From contig NZ_JAELXV010000007.1 of NCBI RefSeq assembly GCF_016427535.1, forward strand, positions 62,001 to 126,000: a stretch of DNA of 64,000 nucleotides, read 5' to 3'. The translations under genes and the position numbers were made by a program. The notes under the pieces were generated by a model. That model was given only the letters and a program-made list of their open reading frames with translations, was not told the DNA's origin and searched no databases. Each line of letters begins with the position of its first letter. Within the stretch, counting starts at the first letter, position 1. Shown piece by piece: positions 15,199 through 23,989 of the stretch. This DNA comes from Hymenobacter sp. BT559. GTDB lineage: Bacteria > Bacteroidota > Bacteroidia > Cytophagales > Hymenobacteraceae.

Positions 15199-16512
15199 AT
15201 GTACGACCTGAAGAAGCTGCGTGAAAAGCGGCAGGCCAAGATTGACGAGGCTCAAGGCCTTATTGACGCCGCAAACCAGCGGGCGCCCGAAGCGCGCAGC
15301 CTCACGGCTGACGAAAAGACCAAATACGATGCCCTGGATAAGGAAATCGATGAGTTAGAGCTTGATATCAAGCGCGCCGAAAAGGCAGAGCAGCGTCAGA
15401 AAGACGAGGCTGGTAAAACGCCTTCGCTTAACAACAACCACCGTACCCAGGAGGCTCGTGACATTGCCAGCTATTCGGTGCTGAAAGTGGTGCGTTCTAT
15501 GTCGGGCGGTCCCGCTCTGGATGGCATCGAGCGCGAAATGCACCAGCAGGCCGTAACTGAGGCCCGCGCTCTAGGTCAAGACGTGAACGGCGTAGGCATC
15601 CCGCAGATGCTGCTCAGCCGCCGTGATAACTCGATTACCCAGCCTACCCAGCCCGAGGATGGCTCGGCCGTTAAAGCCCAGGACACGGTGCGCCCCATTA
15701 TCGACCTGGCTCGCCCCAAGTCGGTGCTGCGCGCCCTAGGTGTTACGTTCCTAGGTGGCCTGGTAGGCGACGTTGGCGTGCCTTCGCTCTCGCAGGGTGC
15801 TAAATCGACTTTTAAGGGCGAAATCGAAACGCTCGACAAGTCGAACCAGAAATTCAAGGATGCGAAGCTCAGCCCGCACCGGATGGGTACCTGGGTGCGC
15901 CGCAGCAAGCAGTTTTTAATTCAGACCTCACCGGGTGTCGAGCTCCTGCTGCGCTCTGACCTGGAAAAGAGCATTGTGCAGGAGCTGGAGCGCGTAGCCA
16001 TCAACGGCGACGGCCAGGATAACGAGCCGCTGGGCATCCTCAATTACAGCGACATCCTGCAGCTGGTGCTAGGTGCCAACGGCGCAGCACCCGACCGCGA
16101 TACGCTGGTGCTATTGGAGTCGCTGGTGGAAGGCCAAGACCTGGCACTCGACTCGGCTGGCTACCTCATCAACGTGGCCACCAAGTCGAAGCTCAAGCGC
16201 ACGAAGGTGGACGCTGGTTCGGGCTTGTTCTTGATGAACGATAACCGCGAGCTGAACGGCTACCCCGTGCAGGTAACTAGCAACGTGCCGCGCACGCTGA
16301 GCAAGGGCACTAGCGCCAACAAACTATCGGCAGCCGTTTTCGGCGACTGGAGCCAACTGCTCATTGGTCAGTGGGGCGGCCTCGACATCACGGTGGACAA
16401 CATCACGCTAGCCAAGCAAGGCCAAGTGGAAATCATCATTCAGACTTTCCACGACGTGCTAGCTGCCCAGCCCAAAGCCTTCGCAGCCGTGAAAGACATA
16501 CTCACCGAGTAA
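15199..16512 (+). CDS. major capsid protein, HK97 fold
   Basis: A 437-aa precursor. Residues 1-80 form a charged coiled coil (the scaffold-like delta domain, LREKRQAKIDEAQGLID) that the upstream protease should remove. The mature shell domain starts near residue 105 and shows HK97 hallmarks such as WVRRSKQFLIQTSPGVELLL, then VAINGDGQDNEPLGIL and DWSQLLIGQWGGLDI near the end. The 16-base pyrimidine leader precedes it, and a hairpin follows. Confidence 0.95.
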   Translation: MYDLKKLREKRQAKIDEAQGLIDAANQRAPEARSLTADEKTKYDALDKEIDELELDIKRAEKAEQRQKDEAGKTPSLNNNHRTQEARDIASYSVLKVVRSMSGGPALDGIEREMHQQAVTEARALGQDVNGVGIPQMLLSRRDNSITQPTQPEDGSAVKAQDTVRPIIDLARPKSVLRALGVTFLGGLVGDVGVPSLSQGAKSTFKGEIETLDKSNQKFKDAKLSPHRMGTWVRRSKQFLIQTSPGVELLLRSDLEKSIVQELERVAINGDGQDNEPLGILNYSDILQLVLGANGAAPDRDTLVLLESLVEGQDLALDSAGYLINVATKSKLKRTKVDAGSGLFLMNDNRELNGYPVQVTSNVPRTLSKGTSANKLSAAVFGDWSQLLIGQWGGLDITVDNITLAKQGQVEIIIQTFHDVLAAQPKAFAAVKDILTE

Positions 16513-16534
16513 TCACAGGAAGAGGTCGCACCTC

Positions 16535-16570
16535 AAAAGCCCCGGCTGCCCTGCGCAGTCGGGGACTTTT
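16535..16570 (+). terminator. terminator after capsid gene
   Basis: A GC-rich imperfect hairpin (AAAAGCCCCGGCTG with its partner ending in GGGGACTTTT) lies 23 bp after the capsid stop. It may lower transcription of later genes relative to capsid. Confidence 0.65.
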
Positions 16571-16590
16571 GGGTGCCAGAGGTCTGGTTT

Positions 16591-16606
16591 TCACCCTTTT
16601 TTCTGC
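16591..16606 (+). promoter_or_regulatory. pyrimidine-rich leader motif
   Basis: TCACCCTTTTTTCTGC lies 5 bp before the ATG at 16612, one base different from the motif before the capsid gene. Confidence 0.5.
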
Positions 16607-16611
16607 TGGTT

Positions 16612-17202
16612 ATGAATGATACTGATGCTCCGCTGAGCAATTCGGCCGCCCCAGAAGGTGGCACTACGCCTGCGCCTGCCGCAGATGCTACTTCCACGCC
16701 TGCCTCTACAGGCAGCGACGCGCCTACGCCTGCGCCTGCACCGGCCCCAGCTGCGCCGCCAGCACCCGCCCCAGCGGCCCAAAAAGCCCCTGCGTCGGCC
16801 CAAAAACCGGCTTCAAATGCGTCCAAATCGACCGAAAACGTGTCAAAATCCACCGTTTCCGTGTCCGCAGCGCCTCAAGGTGTCGCTATCAAGATGCTGC
16901 GCTCGCATCCGGCCGTTGGCGCGTTTGCGGGTGACACGACCACGGTACCAGCGGCGCTGGCCACCAAACTGATAACTGAAAAGTTTGCCGAGCGCACCAC
17001 GGCCGCCCCGGTGGTCGAACTGGTGAAACCTACCGACGCCCAGCTGGTGCAGGCCAAGGCCGCTTACGCCCGCTATGGCGCCGTGACCGACTTCAAAAAC
17101 TTCCAGGGCAACCCGATGCCCGAGTTTGAGAAGCTGCCCGAGGCTATCCAGTGCGCTTGGGCGGCTGCCGCTAACCTCGAATACAGCCACAAGCCTGCCT
17201 AA
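16612..17202 (+). CDS. Pro/Ala-rich head protein, unknown role
   Basis: A 196-aa protein. Residues 1-90 are Ala/Pro/Ser/Thr-rich and probably unstructured. Residues 95-196 form a small domain with helical segments (AALATKLITEKFAERT, LPEAIQCAWAAAANLEY). Its place between capsid and connector suggests a head decoration or completion role. Family not recognised. The ATG at 16612 is chosen because it follows the leader motif and the upstream frame is hydrophobic. Confidence 0.6.
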   Translation: MNDTDAPLSNSAAPEGGTTPAPAADATSTPASTGSDAPTPAPAPAPAAPPAPAPAAQKAPASAQKPASNASKSTENVSKSTVSVSAAPQGVAIKMLRSHPAVGAFAGDTTTVPAALATKLITEKFAERTTAAPVVELVKPTDAQLVQAKAAYARYGAVTDFKNFQGNPMPEFEKLPEAIQCAWAAAANLEYSHKPA

Positions 17203-17210
17203 CCTCCGCC

Positions 17211-17591
17211 ATGCTCACCCTCGACGCCGCCAAAGCCCATCTGAAGCTCGACCCCACTGATACCAGTGAGGATGTGCTGCTGCAGGGCTACGTCGATTCG
17301 GTGCAGGCAGCCTTCGAAATCGAAAGCAAGCGCCGGTGGCCCGTTGAGGGTGAGCCGGCGCTTGTGACGGTGCTCGACCCGACTACCGTGCCGCCTACTA
17401 CCCGGTTCGTGGGCTATGTAGACCCGGCTGTGCTCAGCGAGAAAGAGCAGAAGGTAGCCGGTCAGTGGCTGCGCCTGGTGCTGGGCCACTGGTATGAAAA
17501 CCGCGGCTCGGTGGCGGTGGGGCTGAACCTGACGGAAGTGCCGCAGACGGCCAAAATGCTGATGAACCTAGTCCGAGTGCCTACGCTATGA
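17211..17591 (+). CDS. head-tail connector, gp6-like
   Basis: A 126-aa protein of the gp6/phage_connect type that forms a ring under the portal. LTLDAAKAHLKLD...EDVLLQGYVDSVQAAFE at residues 2-40 is the family pattern, and the C-terminal helix LRLVLGHWYENR is also typical. It is followed by a minus-strand ORF that fills the gap before the next connector gene. Confidence 0.85.
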   Translation: MLTLDAAKAHLKLDPTDTSEDVLLQGYVDSVQAAFEIESKRRWPVEGEPALVTVLDPTTVPPTTRFVGYVDPAVLSEKEQKVAGQWLRLVLGHWYENRGSVAVGLNLTEVPQTAKMLMNLVRVPTL

Positions 17592-17759
17592 TTCCTGCCG
17601 CGCTTTTAACCGCACCAATTCAGCCTTCAACTCGCTGTTTAATTGCTCATTCACTTGGCGCAGGTTTCTCATACCCCGCTCCAGAGCTGGGGCCATCTGC
17701 TTTACCCCTTCACTGATTCGCTGTACTAGCTCCGCTGTAGTAGGTAGTTGGGTTTCCAT
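17586..17759 (-). CDS. 57-aa coiled-coil moron inside the connector cluster
   Basis: A minus-strand ORF fits exactly in the only gap of the connector cluster. Start ATG is 17759. Its stop codon abuts the stop region of the gp6-like gene, and the next plus gene starts 19 bp away. The protein is one long charged helix (ELVQRISEGVKQMAPALERG, then LRQVNEQLNSELKAELVRLK). A separate frame reading further into the next gene is a shadow. Function unknown. Confidence 0.55.
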   Translation of the reverse strand: METQLPTTAELVQRISEGVKQMAPALERGMRNLRQVNEQLNSELKAELVRLKARQES

Positions 17760-17777
17760 ACCGCAAAATACATCAGA

Positions 17778-18170
17778 ATGAATTTCGGCAAGTTCGACCG
17801 CAAGCTGCTGCTGCAAAAGCCTGCTGCTACCGTGCAGGATAGGTTCGGTGCGTCGAAGCCGGTGGCGAACGCCTTTGAAGACGTGGCCACGGTCTATGGT
17901 GAGCAAAAGCCAGGCACTGGTACCGAAATCTTCCTGGCCCAGCAGCAAACCGCCCAGGTTACGGTCAACTGGCAGATACGCTACCGCGCTGATGTGCGCC
18001 CCACCTGGCAGCTCATCTACAACGGTGAGCTCTACCAGATTGTGGCCGTGGTGGAGATTGGCCGCCGCACCGGCCTGCTGCTCATTACCTACAGCCGGGG
18101 GCCTGCGCCCAAACCCGTTACGCCTGCCGCCCCTGGTACTTATCAATCAAACTACCGCACTGCTTACTAA
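17778..18170 (+). CDS. head closure / head-tail joining protein
   Basis: A 130-aa protein of the SPP1 gp16 / phage_H_T_join type that seals the head after packaging. KFDRKLLLQKPAATVQDRFGA at the start, VATVYGEQKPGTGTE and RYRADVRPTWQLIYNGELYQI are family features. It overlaps the next ATG by one base. Confidence 0.85.
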   Translation: MNFGKFDRKLLLQKPAATVQDRFGASKPVANAFEDVATVYGEQKPGTGTEIFLAQQQTAQVTVNWQIRYRADVRPTWQLIYNGELYQIVAVVEIGRRTGLLLITYSRGPAPKPVTPAAPGTYQSNYRTAY

Positions 18171-19213
18171 TGTCGCTCGCTTCCTATACCGCCCCCGCCC
18201 AGCGCCGCGAAGGCGATAAGACGCTCATTCAAGACCTGACTGCTGCCTATAAGCAGATTCAGGACTTGACTGGGGCTATGCAGACGTTAATGAACCGCGC
18301 AGAGGTGGAACTGCCGAAGCTGGCCAGTGTGGCCACATCGGGCAGCTACGGCGACCTGGAAGACGTGCCGACCATTCCGGCTGCCTACACCGACGAGCAG
18401 GCGGCTGAGGCCAGCAAGGCCGTGGTGGATGCAGCCGTAACAGGGCTGGAAATAGGCCTGCCTATCAACGAGCAGGATTTCACCGTGACCACTGATGAGG
18501 CAGGCGTCGCCACGGACATCGGCGTGAACTACAGCCACGTCCTAGGGCGGGCCACGGCTAGCTACAACGAAACAACCAAGACGCTTACCCTGCGCCTATC
18601 GCCCGAGGTAGAGCCCCTCGTCTTGACGCTAAATATTACTAGCTCCACCAGCAGCGCCACGGCCCCTACAAGTCCGACATTTACTGCTCTCACCAGCAGC
18701 GGCTTTATCCAAAATGATGGCGCCAACCCGCTCACCTATAACGCTGGGCCGCCTGCTTACTGGCTGGCCGCGCAATCGGCCTGGAACGGTGGCGGCAATA
18801 CGGGCAAATGGCCGTTACGCCTGCCCATCAATACCGCCGGGGGCCTGCGCCAGCGCGTTATCGACCCGAGTGTTTTTAACTCGCTGTGCGGCCTCACGCT
18901 GCGCACGGTTGATAGCACCAACCACGCCAGCAACGTGGTCAATATCGAGCTGTATGTCAACAACGGTAAGATAGGCTACATTCTGAATGGGACCGAAAAC
19001 CTTACCAGCATCAGCATTGCGGCCGGTGAATACCTGCTGCTCATCATCGGTACGACCGTTAAGGGCTACCGTAGTGTCGATGGTACGGCGCTGACTGAGC
19101 TCGTGAAGGAATTCACAAACGTAGACCCCACTACGGCCGTGCTTTACCCCGGCCAAAACGGGCACTTCGGCAGCAAGCTCGGCGAGCCGGCACACTATGG
19201 TTTTGTAGCGTAG
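18170..19213 (+). CDS. tail fibre-like structural protein
   Basis: A 347-aa protein. Residues 15-50 are helical, then ATSGSYGDLEDVPTIPA near 61-77 matches a short repeat unit common in phage tail fibres. Residues 150-165 are Ser/Thr-rich, and the C-terminal 180 residues are predicted beta-rich with a jelly-roll look (VVNIELYVNNGKIGYIL). I infer a fibre or receptor-binding role. It lies inside the connector cluster, an unusual place for a fibre gene. Confidence 0.6.
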   Translation: MSLASYTAPAQRREGDKTLIQDLTAAYKQIQDLTGAMQTLMNRAEVELPKLASVATSGSYGDLEDVPTIPAAYTDEQAAEASKAVVDAAVTGLEIGLPINEQDFTVTTDEAGVATDIGVNYSHVLGRATASYNETTKTLTLRLSPEVEPLVLTLNITSSTSSATAPTSPTFTALTSSGFIQNDGANPLTYNAGPPAYWLAAQSAWNGGGNTGKWPLRLPINTAGGLRQRVIDPSVFNSLCGLTLRTVDSTNHASNVVNIELYVNNGKIGYILNGTENLTSISIAAGEYLLLIIGTTVKGYRSVDGTALTELVKEFTNVDPTTAVLYPGQNGHFGSKLGEPAHYGFVA

Positions 19214-19220
19214 TAGTCCC

Positions 19221-22067
19221 ATGGCTGTTCTTATCATCAAACAAGCCGCGCTGCCCCAGGGCCAGGGCGTGCCGCTCAAAACGAAGGTCGTAGGCTCCAA
19301 AGCCGTGCCGCTGCGCCCCCATAAGCCGGGTGGCGTGCCGTCGCTGACTTCGCGCGTGGCAGCTGGCGCCTACAACGCCAGCGGCCAGCTGCTGCGCACG
19401 CTCTACGCCGGCACGTCGAAAACGACCTCCCAGGTGCTGGGCCTGCTCAGCTTTGACGGCAAAGGCGACCGCGGCCAGACCGTGAGCGGCGCCACGCAGC
19501 TGCGCAAGCAGCTGCCCAACAAGCTAGCTGCTCGGTTTGCCGGCATCGTGGCCAACACGAGCCCGCAGGCGATGACGAACAAGATTCCGTTTGCCACCGA
19601 CGACCAGGGCAACAACGTGACCGGCAGCAATGTCTGGTTTGGCTACCGCCCGTTCAACTGCCTCAGCATCGGCCGCACGGCCACCCGTGCCTACATCGGC
19701 CAGGGCTACACCGAAGGCCCGCAGTCGCACGGCGCCTTCGCGCTCAACGACATCCAGACTCGCGTTAATTACCAGAAAATTCCCGCGGCCGACCGCTTGA
19801 CGCAAGGCACCTGCTACCAGGACCAAGACGCTACGCTGCTCTACCACCTCGGCTACGATGGCATTGACGGCATCGACTCGGGGCTCTCGGGTACGCTGCC
19901 CGCGTACTACCGGGACTATAAGAGCAAGTGGTTTATCTACGCCACGAGCCTGGCCACGGGCGAGCGCGTGACCTTCGCCAGCGGCACCAACTACGCCGTC
20001 ATGCAGGGCGTGCGGCCGCAAATCAACTACAACGGCTACCAGTTCAGTGTCCGCTGTGCCGGCATGGCCGTGCAGAAGACGGGCAACCTACTTTTTGTCT
20101 CGCTGCCCGACACGAACGAAATCATCGTGCTCAATAAGACCACGATGGCCTACGTGCGCACCATTACCAGCTTCACCCGCCCCGGCGCGCTGTGGGTGGA
20201 CTACGAGGAACGCCTGTGGGTGGCCAGCCAGAACCCGGGCACCCCCAACACAACACCCGTGAAGCTTTCGGGCCAGCCCGTAGGCGCCGCCGGCTACGGG
20301 GATGGGTTCGAGTTCAGCATTGACAAGGCCTTCGACGGCAACCCCAGCACCTACTACGCCAGCAGCGCCAACGCGCCCAATGGTTGGCTGGGCCTGTACG
20401 TGGGGCCAGGCGTGGTGATTACGGGCGTCGAGCTGCGCCCCTCGGACGGCCGCGAGGCTGACTGCATGGGCTGGATTCAGCTCAGCAACGCCAACAACAA
20501 CGATGATGCGCGCGACCGCCGCACGGTCTACCAGATTGCCACTAAGCCCGCGGCTGGCCAGTTCACGCGCTACAACTTCACCAATACCCGGCCCTGGAGC
20601 TACGTGCGCGTGTTCAACCCCGGCAAGCCGCTCAAGCTGGCCGATATGGTGGTGTGGGGCTACCGGCTCACCGATACCCACGTCGTGGCCAGCTACACCA
20701 TCAGCAGCACAGGCACGCTGACGGCTACCGGTGTGAGCCTTAGCGGCCACCAGGAGGTGACGGCCCTCACCGACGACGCCAACGGCAACCTCTACACCCG
20801 CGAGGGCGGCAGTAAGCAGGCCGTCTGCTGCTACTCGAAAGCGACGGGCGGGGCGGCTACCAAAACGTGGACGGGCACCGAGGGCGTCAAGTTCTACTTT
20901 ACCGACGTGTACGGCACGCTGCTGCACAACCAGGAAAGCCCCGCGCCACTGGCCTGCGCCCCCGATGGCTCGGTGTGGGTAGGGGACACGGGCAATGAGC
21001 GTTTGGTGCACTTGAGCGCCACCGGCAGCTTTATCGAGGCCATTTATTACGCCAGCCACTCGCGGGCCTGCCTAGTGGATGGTAACGACCCGACCCGGCT
21101 GTTTGGGGAAAACCGCGAGTACACGCTCGACCCGACCAAGCCCCTGGCTCCGAACAACGGCAGCTGGCGCCTGGCTTTCAACTGGAGCCAGACCTACAAC
21201 ACCACGATATACCGCTACCTCAAGGAGGTCAATACGCTCGCCAACGGCCGCACCTATGGCGTCGTGGCCCACGAGGAATTTGCCGGCCAGCCCATGCGCT
21301 ACGTCGTGGAGCTTGTGAAGGGCGTGGGCGTGCGCTTCACCCCCACGGTACTGCCCCAGGGCACGCGCCTGGAGGCAGACGGCAGCCTGCTGCGCGTGGC
21401 CTACACCCTAGGCCAGGCCGTGCGTTCCTATCGCCGGGCCCTTACGGGCTTCGATGCAAACGGCAATCCGCAGTGGGCGGCTGAAGTGGCCCTGCCCGCC
21501 GGCCCCGTGCCGCAGAGCAGCGACCCGCGCGCTACCACGATTCGCCGCTTTGCCAGTGGCTTGCACGTCGTGCACGATGGCAGCCGCGTACAGGCGGGTG
21601 GCAGTCCCGACTACCACGTAGGAGGCTGGCAGGAAGGCCAGAACTACTTTCTGTTTAAAACGGCGCTGGCCACGCCCACGGACTACACGGGCGGCTATCC
21701 GCTTGATGGCAGCTTCGATACAGGCAACAACGTGCAGGACCCCGGCGGGCCGATGACGCTGCTGGTGGACAAGACGACCAAGCCCCTGCGCCTGTTCGTG
21801 TGGTGCTACATGGGGGAAAACTGGAAGGGCAAACAGTGCTGCTATTTCCACCTCATCGACGCTGATACGGGCCTGCTGCTGCTCACCTTCGGCTCGGATG
21901 CGTTCGAGAACCCGCCCAGCATGACGAGCGTGGTTATCGGCATGGGCCTGATACGAGTCAGCAATGACGTGGCCCGGCTCTACGTGCAGGAAGAGGGCGG
22001 CCGCGGCTTCCCGGTCTGGGAGATTACGGGCCTCTCCACCCTGGCCTATAGTGTAACGCCCCTGTGA
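19221..22067 (+). CDS. large beta-propeller/discoidin-like phage adhesin
   Basis: A 948-aa protein. Three stretches look like NHL-type propeller blades: about 287-317 (GNLLFVSLPDTNEIIVLNK), 520-545 and 581-610 (GSVWVGDTGNERLVHLSATG). Residues 346-486 look like a discoidin (F5/8 type C) carbohydrate-binding domain, with FSIDKAFDGNPSTYY and ELRPSDG. No signal peptide is present, as expected of a virion protein. It follows the fibre-like gene and precedes the gp10-like tail gene. A receptor- or polysaccharide-binding role is inferred. Confidence 0.6.
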   Translation: MAVLIIKQAALPQGQGVPLKTKVVGSKAVPLRPHKPGGVPSLTSRVAAGAYNASGQLLRTLYAGTSKTTSQVLGLLSFDGKGDRGQTVSGATQLRKQLPNKLAARFAGIVANTSPQAMTNKIPFATDDQGNNVTGSNVWFGYRPFNCLSIGRTATRAYIGQGYTEGPQSHGAFALNDIQTRVNYQKIPAADRLTQGTCYQDQDATLLYHLGYDGIDGIDSGLSGTLPAYYRDYKSKWFIYATSLATGERVTFASGTNYAVMQGVRPQINYNGYQFSVRCAGMAVQKTGNLLFVSLPDTNEIIVLNKTTMAYVRTITSFTRPGALWVDYEERLWVASQNPGTPNTTPVKLSGQPVGAAGYGDGFEFSIDKAFDGNPSTYYASSANAPNGWLGLYVGPGVVITGVELRPSDGREADCMGWIQLSNANNNDDARDRRTVYQIATKPAAGQFTRYNFTNTRPWSYVRVFNPGKPLKLADMVVWGYRLTDTHVVASYTISSTGTLTATGVSLSGHQEVTALTDDANGNLYTREGGSKQAVCCYSKATGGAATKTWTGTEGVKFYFTDVYGTLLHNQESPAPLACAPDGSVWVGDTGNERLVHLSATGSFIEAIYYASHSRACLVDGNDPTRLFGENREYTLDPTKPLAPNNGSWRLAFNWSQTYNTTIYRYLKEVNTLANGRTYGVVAHEEFAGQPMRYVVELVKGVGVRFTPTVLPQGTRLEADGSLLRVAYTLGQAVRSYRRALTGFDANGNPQWAAEVALPAGPVPQSSDPRATTIRRFASGLHVVHDGSRVQAGGSPDYHVGGWQEGQNYFLFKTALATPTDYTGGYPLDGSFDTGNNVQDPGGPMTLLVDKTTKPLRLFVWCYMGENWKGKQCCYFHLIDADTGLLLLTFGSDAFENPPSMTSVVIGMGLIRVSNDVARLYVQEEGGRGFPVWEITGLSTLAYSVTPL

Positions 22068-22068
22068 C

Positions 22069-22560
22069 ATGGCCAACAAATCCGGCATCAGCTTCAAGGG
22101 CTTTGATGAGCTCGACCAGGTACTGGCTGGCCTAGGCCCGAAAATGGGCCCGCGGGTAGTCAATCAGGTACTCAACAAAGCCGCTAAACCCTTGGTGAAA
22201 CGCGCCAAGGAACTCAGCAGCAACGCCGACCAATCGGGCGAAACCACGAAGAGTATCGGCGTCCTGAATAACCGCAAAAACGGCGGCATTTCGGTCGGCC
22301 CCCGGCGCGGCAATGGCTACAAGGGCTACACCGCCCACCTGCTGGAGTACGGCACCGCGCCACACATTATCCGAGCCAAGGCTGCCGATGGCCTGCTCAG
22401 CTTCGCGGGCACCTTCGTCAAGGAAGTGCAGCATCCGGGCATCGCAGCCCAGCCGTTCATGCGGCCCGCCGCTGACCAGATGCTGCCGCAGGTGATTGAG
22501 AACGCCAAGGCTGGCTTTCGGGAAATTATTGAGTCAGAGTTTAAATCAGTCTTTAAGTAG
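22069..22560 (+). CDS. tail completion protein, HK97 gp10 family
   Basis: A 163-aa protein at the head-tail joint. GFDELDQVLAGLGPKMG, LNKAAKPLVKRAKEL and LLEYGTAPHIIRAKA followed by HPGIAAQPFMRPA are the well-known pattern of this family. Its stop overlaps the GTG of the next gene. Confidence 0.9.
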   Translation: MANKSGISFKGFDELDQVLAGLGPKMGPRVVNQVLNKAAKPLVKRAKELSSNADQSGETTKSIGVLNNRKNGGISVGPRRGNGYKGYTAHLLEYGTAPHIIRAKAADGLLSFAGTFVKEVQHPGIAAQPFMRPAADQMLPQVIENAKAGFREIIESEFKSVFK

Positions 22561-22964
22561 TGGAACCCGGCCAGCTCATTTACTCGCTACTCAGCCAGGC
22601 CCCTGACGTGGCGGCCCTGCTCGACTACGTGCACCCCGAGGATGGCTTGCAGCACCGCATCTATCCGCTGGTGGCCCCGCAAGGCACCCCGCGGCCCTAT
22701 GTCTGCTTTCAGCTCATCAGCCGCGTGCCGGACGCCGGTAGCTCGGCGCTGTGCCGCCTAGGCGACGTGGCCCGCGTGCAGCTCAGCCTCTTTGCCGATG
22801 ACTACGAAACGCTGGCCCAGCTCACGGCCGCCATCAAAGCCGAGCTGGACTACGCGGAGCCAGAGCCCGACCTGACCCTGGAGCCCGACAATCAGCACGA
22901 CCACCACGACGAGCGGGCCATCTGCCTGTTTCGCTCGCTCGATTACCGCTTCGACATTCCCTAA
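22560..22964 (+). CDS. tail terminator protein, DUF3168-like
   Basis: A 134-aa protein starting at a GTG that shares its first base with the previous TAG. LIYSLLSQAPDVAALL, RIYPLVAPQGTPRPYVCFQLI and LSLFADDYETLAQLTAAIKAEL match the gp17/DUF3168 tail terminator pattern. It should cap the tail tube at its proper length. Confidence 0.8.
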   Translation: MEPGQLIYSLLSQAPDVAALLDYVHPEDGLQHRIYPLVAPQGTPRPYVCFQLISRVPDAGSSALCRLGDVARVQLSLFADDYETLAQLTAAIKAELDYAEPEPDLTLEPDNQHDHHDERAICLFRSLDYRFDIP

Positions 22965-22970
22965 TCACCT

Positions 22971-22986
22971 CTCACCTTTTTTCTGC
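22971..22986 (+). promoter_or_regulatory. pyrimidine-rich leader motif, tail tube gene
   Basis: CTCACCTTTTTTCTGC, identical to the capsid copy, lies 9 bp before the tail tube ATG. Confidence 0.55.
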
Positions 22987-22995
22987 AAAAATTTT

Positions 22996-23472
22996 ATGGC
23001 CTTAACAGTAATTAAGGGCTCCAAGGTGGGGCTCTATGTTGAGAAAGTACCTGGCAGCGGCCAGTTTGTACGCGTGCTCTGCGCCAATAGCTTGAGCCTG
23101 AACGTGACCACGGCCGAGTTGACCACCGACTGCCAAGTCGAAGAAGATGACGACGACCCTACTGCAGGCAACTTCGCCAATTCCGAGCCTGGCACAATCA
23201 CCTGGGATGCCGGCGGCGAGATGACGCAGCGCGTGGCCGACGGCGCGGACGCCGACACCAACGTGACCGCTGGCAACCTGCTTGACCTGCAACTAGCTGG
23301 CGCCATCATGAAACTGCGCTACCAACTGGGCCAGCAGCCTAGCGCGCCCGCTTACGAGGGCAAGGTGTGGATTAACAAAAACGGTTTCGCGGGCGACAAC
23401 AAGAGCAACGCCACGGCTTCGGTCGGCTTTACTGGCACGGGCCCGCTGCGCAAGCTTGCGGCTGGCGCCTAA
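22996..23472 (+). CDS. major tail tube protein
   Basis: A 158-aa protein. GSKVGLYVE, LTTDCQVEEDDDDP and DLQLAGAIMKLRYQLGQ with a Gly/Ala-rich end fit Bacteroidota siphovirus tail tube proteins. Its place after the tail terminator and before the chaperone and tape measure is standard. It has its own leader motif and terminator, like the capsid gene, which suits high expression. Confidence 0.82.
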   Translation: MALTVIKGSKVGLYVEKVPGSGQFVRVLCANSLSLNVTTAELTTDCQVEEDDDDPTAGNFANSEPGTITWDAGGEMTQRVADGADADTNVTAGNLLDLQLAGAIMKLRYQLGQQPSAPAYEGKVWINKNGFAGDNKSNATASVGFTGTGPLRKLAAGA

Positions 23473-23495
23473 ACCATCAGCTAGGTTTCTCCAGA

Positions 23496-23526
23496 AAACC
23501 CGCCCGGCTTCCGTGGCGGGCTTTTT
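23496..23526 (+). terminator. terminator after tail tube gene
   Basis: AAACCCGCC and GGCGGGCTTTTT form a 6-bp GC stem with flanking A-T pairs and a T run. Confidence 0.75.
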
Positions 23527-23546
23527 GGGCGAAACCCATTTCATTT

Positions 23547-23563
23547 CTACCTCTTTTTTCTGC
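23547..23563 (+). promoter_or_regulatory. pyrimidine-rich leader motif, tail chaperone gene
   Basis: CTACCTCTTTTTTCTGC lies 3 bp before the ATG at 23567, a variant of the capsid leader. Confidence 0.5.
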
Positions 23564-23566
23564 CCC

Positions 23567-23989
23567 ATGAAACTAGCAACCGACACCCCCAACACGGCCA
23601 GCGGCGAAGTATTCCTGACCGTTGCCGGCACCCAGCACCCCGTCAAGTTTGACCTGAAAGTGATGCGCGACTGGAGCAAGCTCACCGGCAAAGCGCCCAG
23701 CGAGTTTGGCCAGCTGCTGGCTGATGACTACCTCGAAGCGCTCACCAGCTTGCTGACGGTAGCCGTGCGCCGCTACGTGCCCGGCAATGCGCAATTCAGC
23801 CAGGACGATGCCACCGACGTGATGCAGGACATGACGCCGGCGGAGGCCGAGCTAGTAGGCCAAGCCATTGCCGATGCCACCCTCACGGTAAACCCTCTGC
23901 TGGCGGCCCTGAGCAAGCAGGTAGCCGCCAAGAGCGAAGCCTTGCAAGCCCCGAACTCGAATGGGACCAGCACCTCAGCTTCGGCCTAG
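23567..23989 (+). CDS. tail assembly chaperone, gpG-like
   Basis: A 140-aa protein. SGEVFLTVAGTQHPVKFDLKVMRDW at about 12-36 followed by a helical region is the usual form of tail assembly chaperones in this position. The end (ASGTSTSASA-like) is low-complexity. A second frame, -1 relative to this one, continues from near the end without a start codon and probably makes the longer GT-type product by frameshift. Start is the ATG after the leader motif. Confidence 0.75.
   Translation: MKLATDTPNTASGEVFLTVAGTQHPVKFDLKVMRDWSKLTGKAPSEFGQLLADDYLEALTSLLTVAVRRYVPGNAQFSQDDATDVMQDMTPAEAELVGQAIADATLTVNPLLAALSKQVAAKSEALQAPNSNGTSTSASA

Noticed and set aside
17760..18146. Minus-strand 186-aa frame extending over the head closure gene
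   Set aside because: Only the last 57 residues lie in the gap and have protein-like composition. The upstream part is antisense to the head closure gene.
20088..21059. Minus-strand ORF of 323 aa opposite the adhesin gene
   Set aside because: A shadow of the plus-strand gene in high-GC DNA. Its composition is Ala/Gly/Val/Arg-rich and shows no motif.
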